Assembly: GCF_004348265.1 (NCBI RefSeq)
Contig: NZ_SMNT01000028.1
Span: 1 to 54,002, forward strand
Length of the DNA: 54,002 nt
Reading direction: 5' to 3'
DNA from: Methylobacterium segetis
GTDB lineage: Bacteria; Pseudomonadota; Alphaproteobacteria; Rhizobiales; Beijerinckiaceae
The notes under the pieces were generated by a model. That model made no database searches. It had not been told where the DNA came from and was given only the letters and a program-made list of their open reading frames with translations. This document shows positions 45,648-54,002 of this stretch, in pieces. The translations under genes were made by a program, and so were the position numbers. The first letter of the stretch is position 1; every line of letters starts with the position of its first letter.

Positions 45648-46391
45648 TTGTTCTCTCCGGCCAGCAGCCACTTCACCACCAGCGACGCCAGACGATTCGA
45701 GGGCGTCGATACCTGGGTGTTCGACCTCGACAACACGCTCTACCCGAGCGATGCGCGGGTCTGGCCCCAGGTGGACGAGCGCATCACGCTCTACGTCATG
45801 CGGCTCTACGGTCTCGACGGTCTCTCCGCCCGGGCCCTGCAGAAGCATTTCTATCACCGCTACGGCACGACGCTGAAGGCGTTGATGATCGAGGATGGCG
45901 TCGAGCCCCACGACTTCCTCGATTTCGCTCACGACATCGACCATTCCTCGATCAAGCTCGATACCGCCCTCGGCGATGCGATCGAGCGATTGCCCGGCCG
46001 CAAGCTGATCCTGACGAACGGGTCGCGCCGCCATGCGGAGAACGTCGCGGGGAAGCTCGGCATCCTCGACCATTTCGAGGACGTGTTCGACATCGCGGCG
46101 GCCGACTTCGTGCCCAAGCCGGAGCGCACGACCTACGAGCGCTTCCTCACCCGCCACGGCGTCGATCCGCGTCGCTCTGCCCTCTTCGAGGACATCGCCC
46201 GCAATCTCGTGGTGCCGCACGACCTCGGCATGGCGACGGTTCTGGTGGTGCCGCCGGTCCTCGACCCGTTCCGCGAGCGCTTCGAGCAGGAGGCGGTCAA
46301 GGAGCCGCACATCGACTACATCACGAACGACCTCGCCGGGTTCCTGGCCGATCGCGTGCTGCCCTCGGACGGCACGGGGCGAGCGGCGTGA
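45648..46391 (+). CDS. HAD hydrolase, pyrimidine 5'-nucleotidase type
   Basis: 247 aa if started at the TTG at 45648; no ATG or GTG is near, and an AAGGAG at 45599 is too far away, so the start is uncertain. HAD motif 1 DTWVFDLDNTLYPSDARVW (nucleophile D26, D28), motif 2 LILTNGSRRHA, motif 3 lysine in FVPKPER and motif 4 aspartate in LFEDIARN. The DLDNTLYP form and helical cap match the pyrimidine 5'-nucleotidase (SDT1-like) group found beside argB in alphaproteobacteria. It overlaps the next gene by four bases (GTGA). Confidence 0.85.
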   Translation: MFSPASSHFTTSDARRFEGVDTWVFDLDNTLYPSDARVWPQVDERITLYVMRLYGLDGLSARALQKHFYHRYGTTLKALMIEDGVEPHDFLDFAHDIDHSSIKLDTALGDAIERLPGRKLILTNGSRRHAENVAGKLGILDHFEDVFDIAAADFVPKPERTTYERFLTRHGVDPRRSALFEDIARNLVVPHDLGMATVLVVPPVLDPFRERFEQEAVKEPHIDYITNDLAGFLADRVLPSDGTGRAA

Positions 46392-46798
46392 GCGCGCTCG
46401 CGGAGGCGAAGGCGCCGAGCCTCGCCGAGATCGAGGAACTCGCCTTCGCCGCCTACGAGCGATTGCCGGAGGCGTTCCGCAGGCTGTGCGCGGGCATTCA
46501 GATCCTCGTCGACGACTTTCCCGACGAGGAGACGATCACCGAAATGAATTGCGAGAGCGAGTTCGACCTGCTGGGGCTGTTTCGGGGGATCGGCCTCGCC
46601 CAGTCCGGCGAGATCGCGACGGGGCAGATGCCGAACATGGTTTGGCTCTACCGGCGGCCCCTCCTCGACTACTGGGCCGAGCACGACGAGACCCTCGGGC
46701 ACCTCGTCACCCACGTCCTCGTCCACGAGATCGGCCACCATTTCGGCCTGTCGGACGCGGATATGGAGGCGATCGAGGCGGCCGTCGACGCGCCCTGA
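46388..46798 (+). CDS. Small zincin-like metallopeptidase family protein
   Basis: 136 aa starting at GTG 46388, which overlaps the stop of the HAD gene, so the two are translationally coupled. The zinc-binding motif HEIGH (residues 113-117, in HVLVHEIGHHFGLSDADM) is at the C-terminus, with AFAAYERLPEAFRRL near the start and WLYRRPLLDYW before it. This matches the short metallopeptidase family (DUF1025) of actinobacteria and alphaproteobacteria. Substrates are unknown. A longer frame starting at 45542 overlaps the HAD gene and is spurious upstream of this GTG. Confidence 0.85.
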   Translation: MSALAEAKAPSLAEIEELAFAAYERLPEAFRRLCAGIQILVDDFPDEETITEMNCESEFDLLGLFRGIGLAQSGEIATGQMPNMVWLYRRPLLDYWAEHDETLGHLVTHVLVHEIGHHFGLSDADMEAIEAAVDAP

Positions 46799-46801
46799 GC
46801 C

Positions 46802-48049
46802 TCAGGGCGAGCCGGGCTCGCGATCCTCGCGGATGCGCCGCAGCAGGCTGATCTTCGGCCGGCGCGAGCGGAACTGGCCCCGCTGGATCGAGACGAAGAC
46901 GAGGATCGCGACGGTCAGCGTCGTGAACCACCACATCACGGCGAGCCCGATGCCGATGCAGGCGATCGTGTAGGCGGTGGCGATGGCCGCCATCGCGCCC
47001 GGAGCCAGCGCCGGAGCGTTCTGCCCGATCCGGTGGATCGAGACGTAGAGGGCGTAGGCCGCCGCGAAAGCGCCGACCACCCCGAGCTCGTACCAGAACT
47101 CGAACAGCATCGTGCTGGGGGCATTGCCGGGCAGCAGGTTGTAGGCGCGTCCGCGCAGGGCCGTCTCGAAGCCGTGGCCGGTGAACAACCGCACGGGTTC
47201 CGACGTCACCACCTTCTGCCACGCCTTGAGCGAGAGCACGCCGAGATTGCCCGATCCCAGGATCGTCGCGCCGATCGGCCGGCCGATGAAGGGGATGAGC
47301 GGCGCCAGCGCGAGGAGCGCCGCGGTGATCGCCGCCGTGAGCGCCACGCCGATGCGCGGGCTGACGGTCGTGAGGAGGAAGGCGCAGGCCCCGACCGCCA
47401 GAGCGATGATCTGCGTCGCCTTCGGCGAGGCGGCGATGGCGGCGGCCACGATCAGCGCGGTGACGAGGGCTTCGCGGTCGCGGTGGCGCGAGCGCAGCCA
47501 AGCGATGGCCGGCCATACGAGCAGCGAGAGCATGATCAGGCCGCGGTCGAGGATCTGATCGTCCTCCACGCCGCTCCGGACCAAGCTGTCGCCGAACAGG
47601 CCGATCATCACAGCCACGATGCCGCCCGCCGTGACCCCAAGCGGCAGCAGGTAGAGATTGGCGGAGCGCATCCTGTCCGGCAGGGCGAGGTAGCCGGCGA
47701 GGGTCAGCAGGATGGTGGCCAGGATGTTCAGCACGCGCTCGGCGGCCGAGCCGAGAAAGGGCGTCCAGGCGAGCGACAGAGCCGCCCAGAGGAGCACGAG
47801 GGCCCCGGCCAGGAAGGCGGGCGAGCGCACGAGAGCGGCGAGGGCCGGGCGCAGCGAGCGCTGCCGCCCGTCGAGGGCGCTCGCGAGGATCAGCAGGACG
47901 ATCGCGATCGGTGTCAGGACGACCGTCGCACGCCGGCCCACCTGCGCGACCACCGGGATGATCACGAAAAGGCCGAAGAAGCCGACGCGACGCAGGAGGG
48001 CCGCCGCATCGAGCGCCGGATCGACGGTGGTGTTGGACGCGCGCGACAT
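46802..48049 (-). CDS. O-antigen ligase / Wzy-type polymerase family membrane protein
   Basis: 415 aa with ten or more hydrophobic segments. The long loop before the last helices carries FTGHGFETALRGRAYNLLPG and NAPSTMLFEFWYELGVVGA, the hallmark of the Wzy_C/O-antigen ligase family (conserved H and G in the GHGF/H-N-xxL region). Members join polysaccharide to lipid A or polymerise repeat units at the periplasmic face. No other surface-polysaccharide gene is adjacent, so which polymer is handled is unknown. It is convergent with the zincin gene, ending three bases after it. Confidence 0.82.
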   Translation of the reverse strand: MSRASNTTVDPALDAAALLRRVGFFGLFVIIPVVAQVGRRATVVLTPIAIVLLILASALDGRQRSLRPALAALVRSPAFLAGALVLLWAALSLAWTPFLGSAAERVLNILATILLTLAGYLALPDRMRSANLYLLPLGVTAGGIVAVMIGLFGDSLVRSGVEDDQILDRGLIMLSLLVWPAIAWLRSRHRDREALVTALIVAAAIAASPKATQIIALAVGACAFLLTTVSPRIGVALTAAITAALLALAPLIPFIGRPIGATILGSGNLGVLSLKAWQKVVTSEPVRLFTGHGFETALRGRAYNLLPGNAPSTMLFEFWYELGVVGAFAAAYALYVSIHRIGQNAPALAPGAMAAIATAYTIACIGIGLAVMWWFTTLTVAILVFVSIQRGQFRSRRPKISLLRRIREDREPGSP

Positions 48050-48159
48050 GATGCGACTGACAGACCGTGAGCCGGCGCGGGGGCCTCCGACCGCGCGTGC
48101 CGTTCTCTCCTAGAGCAGGCGAAACCGAGCGGCTGTAGACCCTGGGCAACACATACTGT

Positions 48160-48179
48160 CACAGCCGCCGCCGGCTGTG
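48160..48179 (-). other. Hairpin between the DUF2937 and O-antigen ligase genes
   Basis: CACAGCCG (48160-48167) and CGGCTGTG (48172-48179), perfect eight-base arms with a CCGC loop, 40 bp after the DUF2937 stop on the minus strand. There is no T-run. It may act as a weak terminator or leader hairpin for the next gene. Confidence 0.4.
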
Positions 48180-48219
48180 CAGGCCACCCCCGCGCTGATC
48201 GCTTGGCAAGGCGCCTCGG

Positions 48220-48744
48220 TCAGGCCGCGGACGTCTCGGGCCGTGGGCGCCGCCGCATGGCGCGTCGTCCGACGTCGGAGAGCACCCTCCATCCGCCCCA
48301 GGCTGCGAGGAAGCCGATCAGACCGGCGACGATCCCGTCGGCCGTGGTCGGCACAGCCGGCTGATAATCCTGGTAGGTCGCTCGGGCGACCGCCATGTCG
48401 GGATCCCGGATCACGGTTGCCAAGCGTCCGAGCGGGCTCGTCGCCTCCCGCAGGGCCTGCTGCTGGGCGCTGAGCTGGGCGAGGCGCTGGATATCGGCCC
48501 GCGCCGCCTCGCCCCGCCGGGCGACGAGGCTGTCCGGATTGGTGCGCAGGCGATCGACGGCGCCCTCGCGGCTGTTGCCGGTGGCGCGGGCATCCGATTC
48601 GAAGGTCTCGACGCTCCGGCGCAACTCGTCGACGGCGCCCCCGAGGCGCTGGGCATATTGCTGCGCGAATTCAGGAGCCTGCGCGGCGATGACGCCTCCG
48701 AGGAGCCCGAGGGCAAGCCCCAGCGTGCGAAAGACACGGAACAC
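48220..48744 (-). CDS. DUF2937 family protein
   Basis: 174 aa from a GTG at 48744 preceded by GAGAGG, reading MFRVFRTLGLALGLLGGVIAAQAPEF; the ATG 12 codons upstream lacks a ribosome site. An N-terminal helix, a periplasmic coiled-coil region (QQYAQRLGGAVDELRRSVETF, DIQRLAQLSAQQQALREA) and a C-terminal helix (IVAGLIGFLAAWGGWRVL) form the DUF2937 layout. The function is unknown. It is upstream of the O-antigen ligase gene on the same strand, with 170 bp between. Confidence 0.75.
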   Translation of the reverse strand: MFRVFRTLGLALGLLGGVIAAQAPEFAQQYAQRLGGAVDELRRSVETFESDARATGNSREGAVDRLRTNPDSLVARRGEAARADIQRLAQLSAQQQALREATSPLGRLATVIRDPDMAVARATYQDYQPAVPTTADGIVAGLIGFLAAWGGWRVLSDVGRRAMRRRPRPETSAA

Positions 48745-48816
48745 GAATCCACCTCTCCAAGCGTGTCCGGAGAAGAGCACGGCGCGGCGGCTGGTTCCAG
48801 CCGACGCGGTCGTTCG

Positions 48817-49827
48817 TCAGCCCGGCAGTGTCAGGAGGCCAGCCTGACCGTCCGCCGACCCGAAGGCGAGACGCGCGCCGCGCGCGTCCCAGGCAAGGGC
48901 CGAGATCCCGCTGCCCTTGACGGCCGGGCGAACCAGAAGCTCTGAGGCGTCGGTGAAGCGCACGAGCAGGATGCAGCCGTCCTCGTAGCCGATGGCGAGG
49001 ACGGGCGCCTTCGGGTGGAAGGCGACCCGCGCGACGCGGGCGGGGCGCACGCCGCATTCCCGCGGAGCCTTGCCGGTCGGCCCCTCCTTCGAATCGAAGG
49101 GCCAGACGATCGCGGCCTCGGCGCCGCTGGTGGCGAGCCAGTGTCCGTCCGCCGACCACGCGGTCGAGCGCACCTTGCCCGGATAGCCCGACATGCGCAT
49201 GTGGCCGCGATCGGGCTGGAGGCGCCAGCCGTGAAGGGCGTTCTCCTGCATCGTGGTGATCACGAAACGTCCGTCCGGCGACCACGTGACGTCGATGTGC
49301 GATCCCTTCCATTCGATCACCTCGGGCGGCGTCTCGTGGTTCGGGTACCAGAGGCTCGCGCCGTTGTAGTGGGCCACGGCGAGGCGATAGCCCTTGGGCG
49401 CGAAGGCGAGGCCGCGGGCGCTGGAGGGGGCCTGGAACGTGCGCTCGCGGCCCTTGGCGTCGCGGGCGGATACCTGTCGTCCGGCCGAGTAGGCGACCGC
49501 CCCGTCCGGATGGACGGCGAGTGCATCGATCCAGGCACCACCCTTGGCGGCGGCGATCTCCGTCAGGCGTCCGTCGGCGCGGATCTCGACGACGCGGCCG
49601 TCATCGCCTCCCGTGGCGAGCCGGGCCGCGTCGCCCGCTGCGCAGAGAATGGCGCCCTCCGGATGCGCGGCGAGGCGTTCGTCCGCACCCTCCCGGTGCA
49701 GCAGGACGCCGCCGTCGCCCAGCGCCAGGGCGAGCGTGTCCTTCAACCAGTGCGCGGCAGTCACGTGGGCCCCTGCCTCGATCGGCGCGACGTGGCTCGG
49801 GAGGGAGGGAGCGGCGGTGGCGGACAT
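48817..49827 (-). CDS. WD40 repeat protein (beta-propeller)
   Basis: 336 aa from ATG 49827 (MSATAAPSLPSHVAPIEAG); the frame extends further upstream but reads as low-complexity shadow. About seven propeller blades can be made out, e.g. GAILCAAGDAARLATGGDDGRVVE, IDVTWSPDGRFVITTMQENALHGW, RSTAWSADGHWLATSGAEAAIVWPF, and ISALAWDARGARLAFGSADGQAGLL. There is no signal peptide, so it is cytoplasmic. Close relatives in alphaproteobacteria are often next to a CobW-type GTPase gene involved in zinc handling; none is here. It may be a scaffold protein. Confidence 0.8.
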   Translation of the reverse strand: MSATAAPSLPSHVAPIEAGAHVTAAHWLKDTLALALGDGGVLLHREGADERLAAHPEGAILCAAGDAARLATGGDDGRVVEIRADGRLTEIAAAKGGAWIDALAVHPDGAVAYSAGRQVSARDAKGRERTFQAPSSARGLAFAPKGYRLAVAHYNGASLWYPNHETPPEVIEWKGSHIDVTWSPDGRFVITTMQENALHGWRLQPDRGHMRMSGYPGKVRSTAWSADGHWLATSGAEAAIVWPFDSKEGPTGKAPRECGVRPARVARVAFHPKAPVLAIGYEDGCILLVRFTDASELLVRPAVKGSGISALAWDARGARLAFGSADGQAGLLTLPG

Positions 49828-49864
49828 GGTGTCGGATGACCTTCGGCAGCGGGAATGATGGGGA

Positions 49865-50527
49865 TCAGGCAGCCTTGGCGGCCGGACCGAGTGCGACGTG
49901 GAGAGCGGCGGCGACGGCGAGAAAGCCCGTGAGCCCTGCGGGGAACGCGAGGGCGAGGAGGCCGAACGAACCATAGGCGTGCGCGCCGCCGAAGGCTCCA
50001 AGGAGGAGCGCGCACCAGACGGCTCCGTCACCCACCCAGCCGTAGCGGGGCCCGCGACCGGTCAGGGCGAGCGCGACCTTCTGCCCGAAACTGAACAACG
50101 CGCCTGTCACGAAGGTCGTGCCCGCGCGAAAACCCTGAACCTGCACGAGGACCGCATTCTGCGTGCCCATGGCCAGGGCCATGAAGAGCGAGGCGAGGCC
50201 GAGATCCGGCGTGGCGAGACCGAGGGACAGGGCACCGAGCACCGTCAGCGCCTCGAAGGCCAGGACGACCGGGCTTGCCCAGCGCGGGGGCACCACCAGG
50301 GAGAGCCCGCTGCCGAGCACGGATCCGACGAAGAACATCCCGATCAGGAGGCAGGGCAGGATCGCGTGGCGCCACTCGCCGTGGCCGAGGGCGACCGAGA
50401 ATTGCGTGGTGTTGCCGCTCATGAACGAGGTGTAGAGCCCCCCGAGTCGGATGAAGCCGAGGGCATCGACATAGCCTGCGGTCGCCGTCAGCGCGAGACC
50501 ATAGGCTAGCTGCCAGGAACGGTTCAT
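49865..50527 (-). CDS. YoaK/DUF1275 family membrane protein
   Basis: 220 aa with about six hydrophobic segments. Family wording: YGLALTATAGYVDALGFIRLGGLYTSFMSGNTTQF at the start and FMALAMGTQNAVLVQVQGFRAGTTFVTGALFSFGQKVA in the middle. The function is unknown, probably transport. The start ATG 50527 has a fitting N-terminus. It lies 37 bp upstream of the WD40 gene on the same strand, so the two may be co-transcribed; the 205 bp in front of it is shared with a divergent receiver gene. Confidence 0.87.
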   Translation of the reverse strand: MNRSWQLAYGLALTATAGYVDALGFIRLGGLYTSFMSGNTTQFSVALGHGEWRHAILPCLLIGMFFVGSVLGSGLSLVVPPRWASPVVLAFEALTVLGALSLGLATPDLGLASLFMALAMGTQNAVLVQVQGFRAGTTFVTGALFSFGQKVALALTGRGPRYGWVGDGAVWCALLLGAFGGAHAYGSFGLLALAFPAGLTGFLAVAAALHVALGPAAKAA

Positions 50528-50732
50528 GAATTCATCCGCGCCGAGGGCTCGGGTAACGCCCTGTTAATCATTTCGGGCGCTCCATCGGGGCGGCGCGCGC
50601 AGGGTTAAAGCTTCGCTCACCAAACCTCAGCAATTCGATGGGAACACGGCGAACGCCGGGACGGGGCCTCCGTTGGTCACCCGATCCGGCAGCGGGACTG
50701 TTGACCCGCGCCGGGTGAGTTGGAGTTGCGTC

Positions 50733-51161
50733 ATGATCCCCCACGCCTGCGCTGCCTTCTCCGTCCCCGCCTTCCTCGACGGCGCGATCGAGACCATCCT
50801 CGTGGTCGAGGATGAGGCCATCGTCTGCGAACTCGCCGCGGAGGCGCTGTCCGACGAGGGCTACCGGGTCCTCACCGCGGCCGACGCGCTCGAGGCCGAG
50901 GCGATCCTCGCGCGCGAGAGCGTCGATCTGCTCTTCACCGATATCGACCTCGCCCGCAACACGAACGGCATCGCGCTCGCCCGCTATGCCCGCCAGGACC
51001 GACCGGACCTGCCCGTCGTCTATACGTCGGGCGGGCGCGGGAGCCTTTCGCAGGGCGAGGCCGTTGCGCAATCGGTCTTCGTTCCGAAGCCCTACCGCCC
51101 GAGCGATCTCGTCGCCCTGACGAACGACATCCTCCGCCGCAGCCATCCCCATCACGCCTGA
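50733..51161 (+). CDS. Single-domain response regulator
   Basis: 142 aa from ATG 50733, with TTGGAG eight bases upstream. After a 20-residue N-terminal extension comes a full receiver: ILVVEDEAIVCELAAEAL, phosphoacceptor D70 in DLLFTDIDL, threonine in VVYTSGG, and the lysine in VFVPKPYRPSDL. There is no output domain. It resembles the stand-alone receivers common in Methylobacterium, often partners of HWE kinases. No kinase gene is adjacent. It is followed by a small secreted protein gene 36 bp downstream. Confidence 0.85.
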   Translation: MIPHACAAFSVPAFLDGAIETILVVEDEAIVCELAAEALSDEGYRVLTAADALEAEAILARESVDLLFTDIDLARNTNGIALARYARQDRPDLPVVYTSGGRGSLSQGEAVAQSVFVPKPYRPSDLVALTNDILRRSHPHHA

Positions 51162-51197
51162 GCGGCCCCGCACCGGCCGCCAGCCGGAGTTCGATCG

Positions 51198-51569
51198 ATG
51201 AGACGCCTCGCCCTGTTCCCTCTTCTCCTGCTCGCCTGCCCTGCCGAGGCCGCCTGCGACCTCAAGGGGATCCGGCTGGAGGAGCGGATCGCCGAGAAGA
51301 CCGAGCTGCGCGAGGCCGCCAACAAGCAGACGGTCCGCGATCTGCGCACGCTGCGCGATGCGGCGATCGTCCTCGACGCATACAAGTACGGTGCCGAGTG
51401 CGAGCGCCTCGTCGAGATCGTGAGGGCGCTTGCCGCCAATCCCGAGAAGGCGATCGAGCAGGGCGGCGATACCGACGAGGAAAAGGCCGAGAGCGTCGAG
51501 GAGACCCGCGAGCCGAAGGCGCCGCCGGCCGCCGCGGGCTCCGACAAGGACCCGGCGAAGCCGCGCTGA
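51198..51569 (+). CDS. Small secreted hypothetical protein
   Basis: 123 aa. A clear signal peptide (MRRLALFPLLLLACPAEAACD, cleavage near AEA-AC) is followed by a helical, charged domain (RLEERIAEKTELREAANKQTV, LRDAAIVLDAYKYGAECERLVE) with two cysteines that could pair, and an acidic/Pro-Ala-rich tail. I do not recognise the family. It sits directly after the receiver gene on the same strand and converges on the DUF2939 gene. The periplasm is the likely location. Confidence 0.65.
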   Translation: MRRLALFPLLLLACPAEAACDLKGIRLEERIAEKTELREAANKQTVRDLRTLRDAAIVLDAYKYGAECERLVEIVRALAANPEKAIEQGGDTDEEKAESVEETREPKAPPAAAGSDKDPAKPR

Positions 51570-51629
51570 GGCGGCAACGGTGGCGTCACCCCGTCACGAC
51601 GGCCGGTCCGTTCCGGCGTCGCCGCAACG

Positions 51630-52301
51630 CTAGGGCGGCGGCGATGCGGGAGCCCGGTCTTCGGGTTGCGCCACCGGCTCCTTCGCTTTCTCGCCGGCCC
51701 GCATGCGGGCGAGCGTGCGCGCGAGCTTCTGTGCCATCTGAGCGCGCAGATCCTCCGTCACCTCGATATCGACGAGGCGCCAGGACCAGGCCCGCAGGCG
51801 AAGCCGGATCCTGAACTGACGGGCACGAGGTGCCTCCGGCGGGACCGCGACGACGACCGTCCGGAACCCGCGCATTTCGGTGGCGAGATAATACGCGGCG
51901 AGCCGCTCCAGGCCCTCGATGCGCAGGCCCGAGGCGGCACCCGCGCCCGGCGCCTTCGCGACGTCGAGGCTTTCCGGCCAGCCGTCGTCCAGCAGATCGA
52001 CCACGGTCTTGGCCGTGACCATGGTCTCGGCAAGAGCCAAAGCGAGGCCGACCGCGGCCTCGTTCAGCTTCTGCTGATCGCGCGGATCGAGGTCGCCGCT
52101 CTCGCTGAGTGCTGCGCGGGCGGCGCTGGCGGTCTGGCGCACCAGGGAGAGCCGCAGGGTCCGGAAATTCACGTGGCGATCGATATACGCGACGTCGCGC
52201 GCCTCGACCGCCCGGGCGAGGCTGTAGAGCGAGACGAGCGGCGTCAGCGTGAAGACGAACCAGGCGAGGGCCAGGACGACCGGGACGTACCACCAGCGCA
52301 T
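51630..52301 (-). CDS. DUF2939 family membrane-anchored protein
   Basis: 223 aa. One N-terminal membrane helix (WWYVPVVLALAWFVFTLTP) is followed by the DUF2939 signature LYSLARAVEARDVAYIDRHVNFRTLRLSL, a helical segment and a beta-rich C-terminal half (FRTVVVAVPPEAPRARQFRI, SWRLVDIEV). The family is conserved in alphaproteobacteria with no known role. It lies 29 bp downstream of rppH on the same strand and could be transcribed with it. The C-terminal tail is Pro/Ala-rich. Confidence 0.78.
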   Translation of the reverse strand: MRWWYVPVVLALAWFVFTLTPLVSLYSLARAVEARDVAYIDRHVNFRTLRLSLVRQTASAARAALSESGDLDPRDQQKLNEAAVGLALALAETMVTAKTVVDLLDDGWPESLDVAKAPGAGAASGLRIEGLERLAAYYLATEMRGFRTVVVAVPPEAPRARQFRIRLRLRAWSWRLVDIEVTEDLRAQMAQKLARTLARMRAGEKAKEPVAQPEDRAPASPPP

Positions 52302-52330
52302 GCCGGTCCCTCAAGCCCGCGGGGCCGGGC

Positions 52331-52888
52331 TCAACGGCCCGCGTGCCATGTGGCAAGGTCCGAGAAGGCCGCGATCACGCGCTCGTAGACGGGACGCTTG
52401 AACGGGATGATGAGGCGGGCGAGATCCTGCAGCTCCGCCCAGCGCCAATCCTCGAACTCGGACCGGAAACGGCCGCCACCGGGCCGCTCGACGTCGATCT
52501 CTGAATCCTGCCCGAGGAAGCCGAAGGCGAACCACTTCTGCGTCTGTCCGCGGTATCGGCCCTTCCAGGCCTGCTTCATCACGTCGGGCGGCAGGTCGTA
52601 GGGAAGCCATCCCGGCATCTCGGCCAGGAAATGCAGCGAGTTCTGCGCGACGTTCGTCTCTTCGTAGAGTTCGCGCATCGCCGCCGCGCGCGGATCCTCG
52701 TCCGGATCCACTCCGCCCTGCGGCATCTGCCAGGAATAGTCGCCGGACACATGCTCGGGGCCGCCCTCCTTGCGACGGCGGCCGATGAACACGAGCCCGG
52801 CCCGGTTGACGAGGGTGATGCCGACGCAGGGCCGGTAGGGAAGGTCGGGCGGAGCCGGGTGTTGGCCGGCGGGAGGCTCAATCGTCAT
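52331..52888 (-). CDS. rppH: RNA pyrophosphohydrolase RppH (Nudix)
   Basis: 185 aa from ATG 52888 ([11 protein letters not shown]); a second upstream ATG adds 12 residues without conservation. The Nudix box spans residues 58-80: [17 protein letters not shown] followed by YEETNV, with the glycine-to-asparagine change common in alphaproteobacterial members. Flanking features [30 protein letters not shown] and [21 protein letters not shown] match RppH, which removes pyrophosphate from mRNA 5' ends to start decay. The order deacetylase-rppH is standard in this class. Confidence 0.93.
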   Translation of the reverse strand: MTIEPPAGQHPAPPDLPYRPCVGITLVNRAGLVFIGRRRKEGGPEHVSGDYSWQMPQGGVDPDEDPRAAAMRELYEETNVAQNSLHFLAEMPGWLPYDLPPDVMKQAWKGRYRGQTQKWFAFGFLGQDSEIDVERPGGGRFRSEFEDWRWAELQDLARLIIPFKRPVYERVIAAFSDLATWHAGR

Positions 52889-52948
52889 CGCCGGCGACCA
52901 TAGCAGCCGGCCCCGCGGCGGCAACGTCCACGAGTATCCGTGCCGCGC

Positions 52949-54002
52949 CTATTCAGCTCGGGACAGCCGGGTTCCCGCAGCCGGCGTGCGGAGGGCCGCG
53001 CTGACCGGCACCAGGCGGATGCCGCGCGCATCGAGATCCTTCGCCCAGCGCGCGACGCGCTCGATGGTGAGCGGCTGGGCGCCCGCCGAGGCGAGCACGA
53101 AGCCCTTCGCCCGCGCCTGGGCCTCGAGGCGAGCCAGTTCCGCGTCGATCGCCTCGGCCCGCGGGGCGGCATCGAGAACGATCTCGGCCCGTGCGGCCGG
53201 GGCCTTCGTCTTGGCGGCGAGGCTCGCGACGAGCGAGCGCTGAGCGGTGCCGTCGTCGACGAAGCCGAGGCCGCGGGCGGCGACTTCGCGTAGCAGCGGC
53301 TCCAGGGCCGTCGCATCGGTGATCAGCTTCGAGCCCATCAGGTTCGCGAGACCGATCGCGCCGGGTACGCGGCTCATCACCCAGGCCAGACGGTCGGCAT
53401 TCTCCGCAGGACGCGCGCCGGTCAGCAGGGTCTGTGGGCCGGGATCGCTGTCGGGATAGTCGAACGGCTCCATCGGCACCTGGACCATCACCTCGTGCCC
53501 GAAATCGCGGGCGCGAGCGGCGCTGCGCTCGACCTCACCGTAGGGCGAGAACGCGAGGCTGACCTGCGGCGGCAACTTCACGATGGCGCTGGCTGTCGCT
53601 GCCTGCCCCGTACCGAGGCCGGTGAGGAGGATCGCGATGCGCGGGCCCGAGCCGGGCTCCTCCGGCCGCGCGTACAGGTCGAGTGGGCGCAGCCGCCCCT
53701 CCCCGACCTTCGGCATAGCGCCGTGGCGACCGCGCTCGACGAGGCGGGCATCCGGCGCGGGCGCGAGCTTCACCGAAACTGTCGGCACGCGGATCACCAC
53801 CGCCTCGCTCGGCGCGGCACTCCCCGAGGGCCGGAAGACCGTGACGCCGGAAGCGCTCTCGACCTCCTCCGCGCTGCGCTGCAACGGCGGAGCCGGTTCG
53901 GCCTCCGCCATCCGCGGCTGCTCCATGGATGCCGGGCGCGGCTGGTCGGCGGGCGCCTCGCGTAGGGCGATCTCCGCATGCGTTCGGGGCTCCCCGCCGC
54001 GC
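52949..54002 (-). CDS. Divergent polysaccharide deacetylase family protein (5' end outside the window)
   Basis: At least 351 codons; the frame is open to the right edge, and the first in-window ATG (53926) lies in a low-complexity region, so the true start and any membrane anchor are probably beyond the window. The domain begins around RIAILLTGLGTGQAAT and contains QVSLAFSPYGEVERSAARA, EVMVQVPMEPFDYPD, DPGPQTLLTG, AIGLANLMGSKLI, GLGFVDDGT and ERVARWAKDLDARGIRLVP. This periplasmic family (DUF610) is often encoded between a ctpA/envC pair and rppH and is thought to assist cell-wall hydrolase control. rppH starts 60 bp downstream. Confidence 0.85.
   Translation of the reverse strand, partial: RGGEPRTHAEIALREAPADQPRPASMEQPRMAEAEPAPPLQRSAEEVESASGVTVFRPSGSAAPSEAVVIRVPTVSVKLAPAPDARLVERGRHGAMPKVGEGRLRPLDLYARPEEPGSGPRIAILLTGLGTGQAATASAIVKLPPQVSLAFSPYGEVERSAARARDFGHEVMVQVPMEPFDYPDSDPGPQTLLTGARPAENADRLAWVMSRVPGAIGLANLMGSKLITDATALEPLLREVAARGLGFVDDGTAQRSLVASLAAKTKAPAARAEIVLDAAPRAEAIDAELARLEAQARAKGFVLASAGAQPLTIERVARWAKDLDARGIRLVPVSAALRTPAAGTRLSRAE

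Overview
The window is a stretch of high-GC alphaproteobacterial chromosome. Best fit by gene content and protein character is the Methylobacterium/Methylorubrum group (order Rhizobiales/Hyphomicrobiales): a CckA kinase beside a flagellar export operon, rpmH-rnpA-yidC-engB, a polysaccharide deacetylase followed by rppH, eukaryote-type dimeric isocitrate dehydrogenase, an HWE-family histidine kinase and three GGDEF-EAL proteins. The genus is inferred, not proven. I see no integrase, transposase, CRISPR array, tRNA or rRNA; this is mostly ordinary core chromosome with some accessory pieces.

Layout. 1-5513: flagellar block on the minus strand (cckA 5' end, flhB, fliR, fliQ, fliE, flgC, flgB), with a FliO-like gene diverging on the plus strand; two perfect CtrA-type boxes lie between them. 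flhB carries an apparent frameshift in a GC-repeat. 5580-8779: an MHS-type MFS transporter diverging from a zinc alcohol dehydrogenase and a small membrane protein, with an FNR/FixK-like box between. 8780-13276: a structured intergenic region, then a nitrate-type ABC transporter (binding protein, permease, ATPase) and a protein of three GAF-like repeats, behind an NtrC-type enhancer and a good sigma-54 promoter. 13364-19539: two O-acetylhomoserine sulfhydrylase paralogues in opposite orientation around a UbiB-family kinase, an HWE histidine kinase and a stand-alone receiver. 19549-24099: a PAS-GGDEF-EAL protein, trmJ, and a decayed TadE/TadG fusion. 24301-27233: icd, suhB, apt. 27448-31091: rpmH, rnpA, yidC, engB and a DUF423 gene.

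31095-44267 is an accessory-looking block that separates engB from argB, which are near-neighbours in many Rhizobiales: two paralogous GGDEF-EAL membrane proteins on either side of an AtoE-type short-chain fatty acid transporter, a Maa/NodL acetyltransferase, a leaderless GH114-like protein with a histidine-rich tail, a metallophosphoesterase, clpB (with a clear terminator), a MOSC protein and two small hypothetical genes. 44633-46798: argB, a pyrimidine-5'-nucleotidase-like HAD protein and a small zincin. 46802-54002: O-antigen-ligase-like protein, DUF2937, WD40 protein, YoaK/DUF1275 protein, receiver protein, small secreted protein, DUF2939 protein, rppH and the 3' part of a divergent polysaccharide deacetylase gene.

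Themes: cell-cycle/flagellar control (CckA, CtrA boxes), c-di-GMP turnover (three bifunctional proteins), nitrogen-limited uptake (NtrC/sigma-54), sulfur amino-acid synthesis, and translation/membrane insertion. I found no wholly new system. The strongest leads are the triple-GAF protein tied to the transporter, the Tyr-to-Phe sulfhydrylase paralogue, the decayed Tad fusion and the flhB frameshift.
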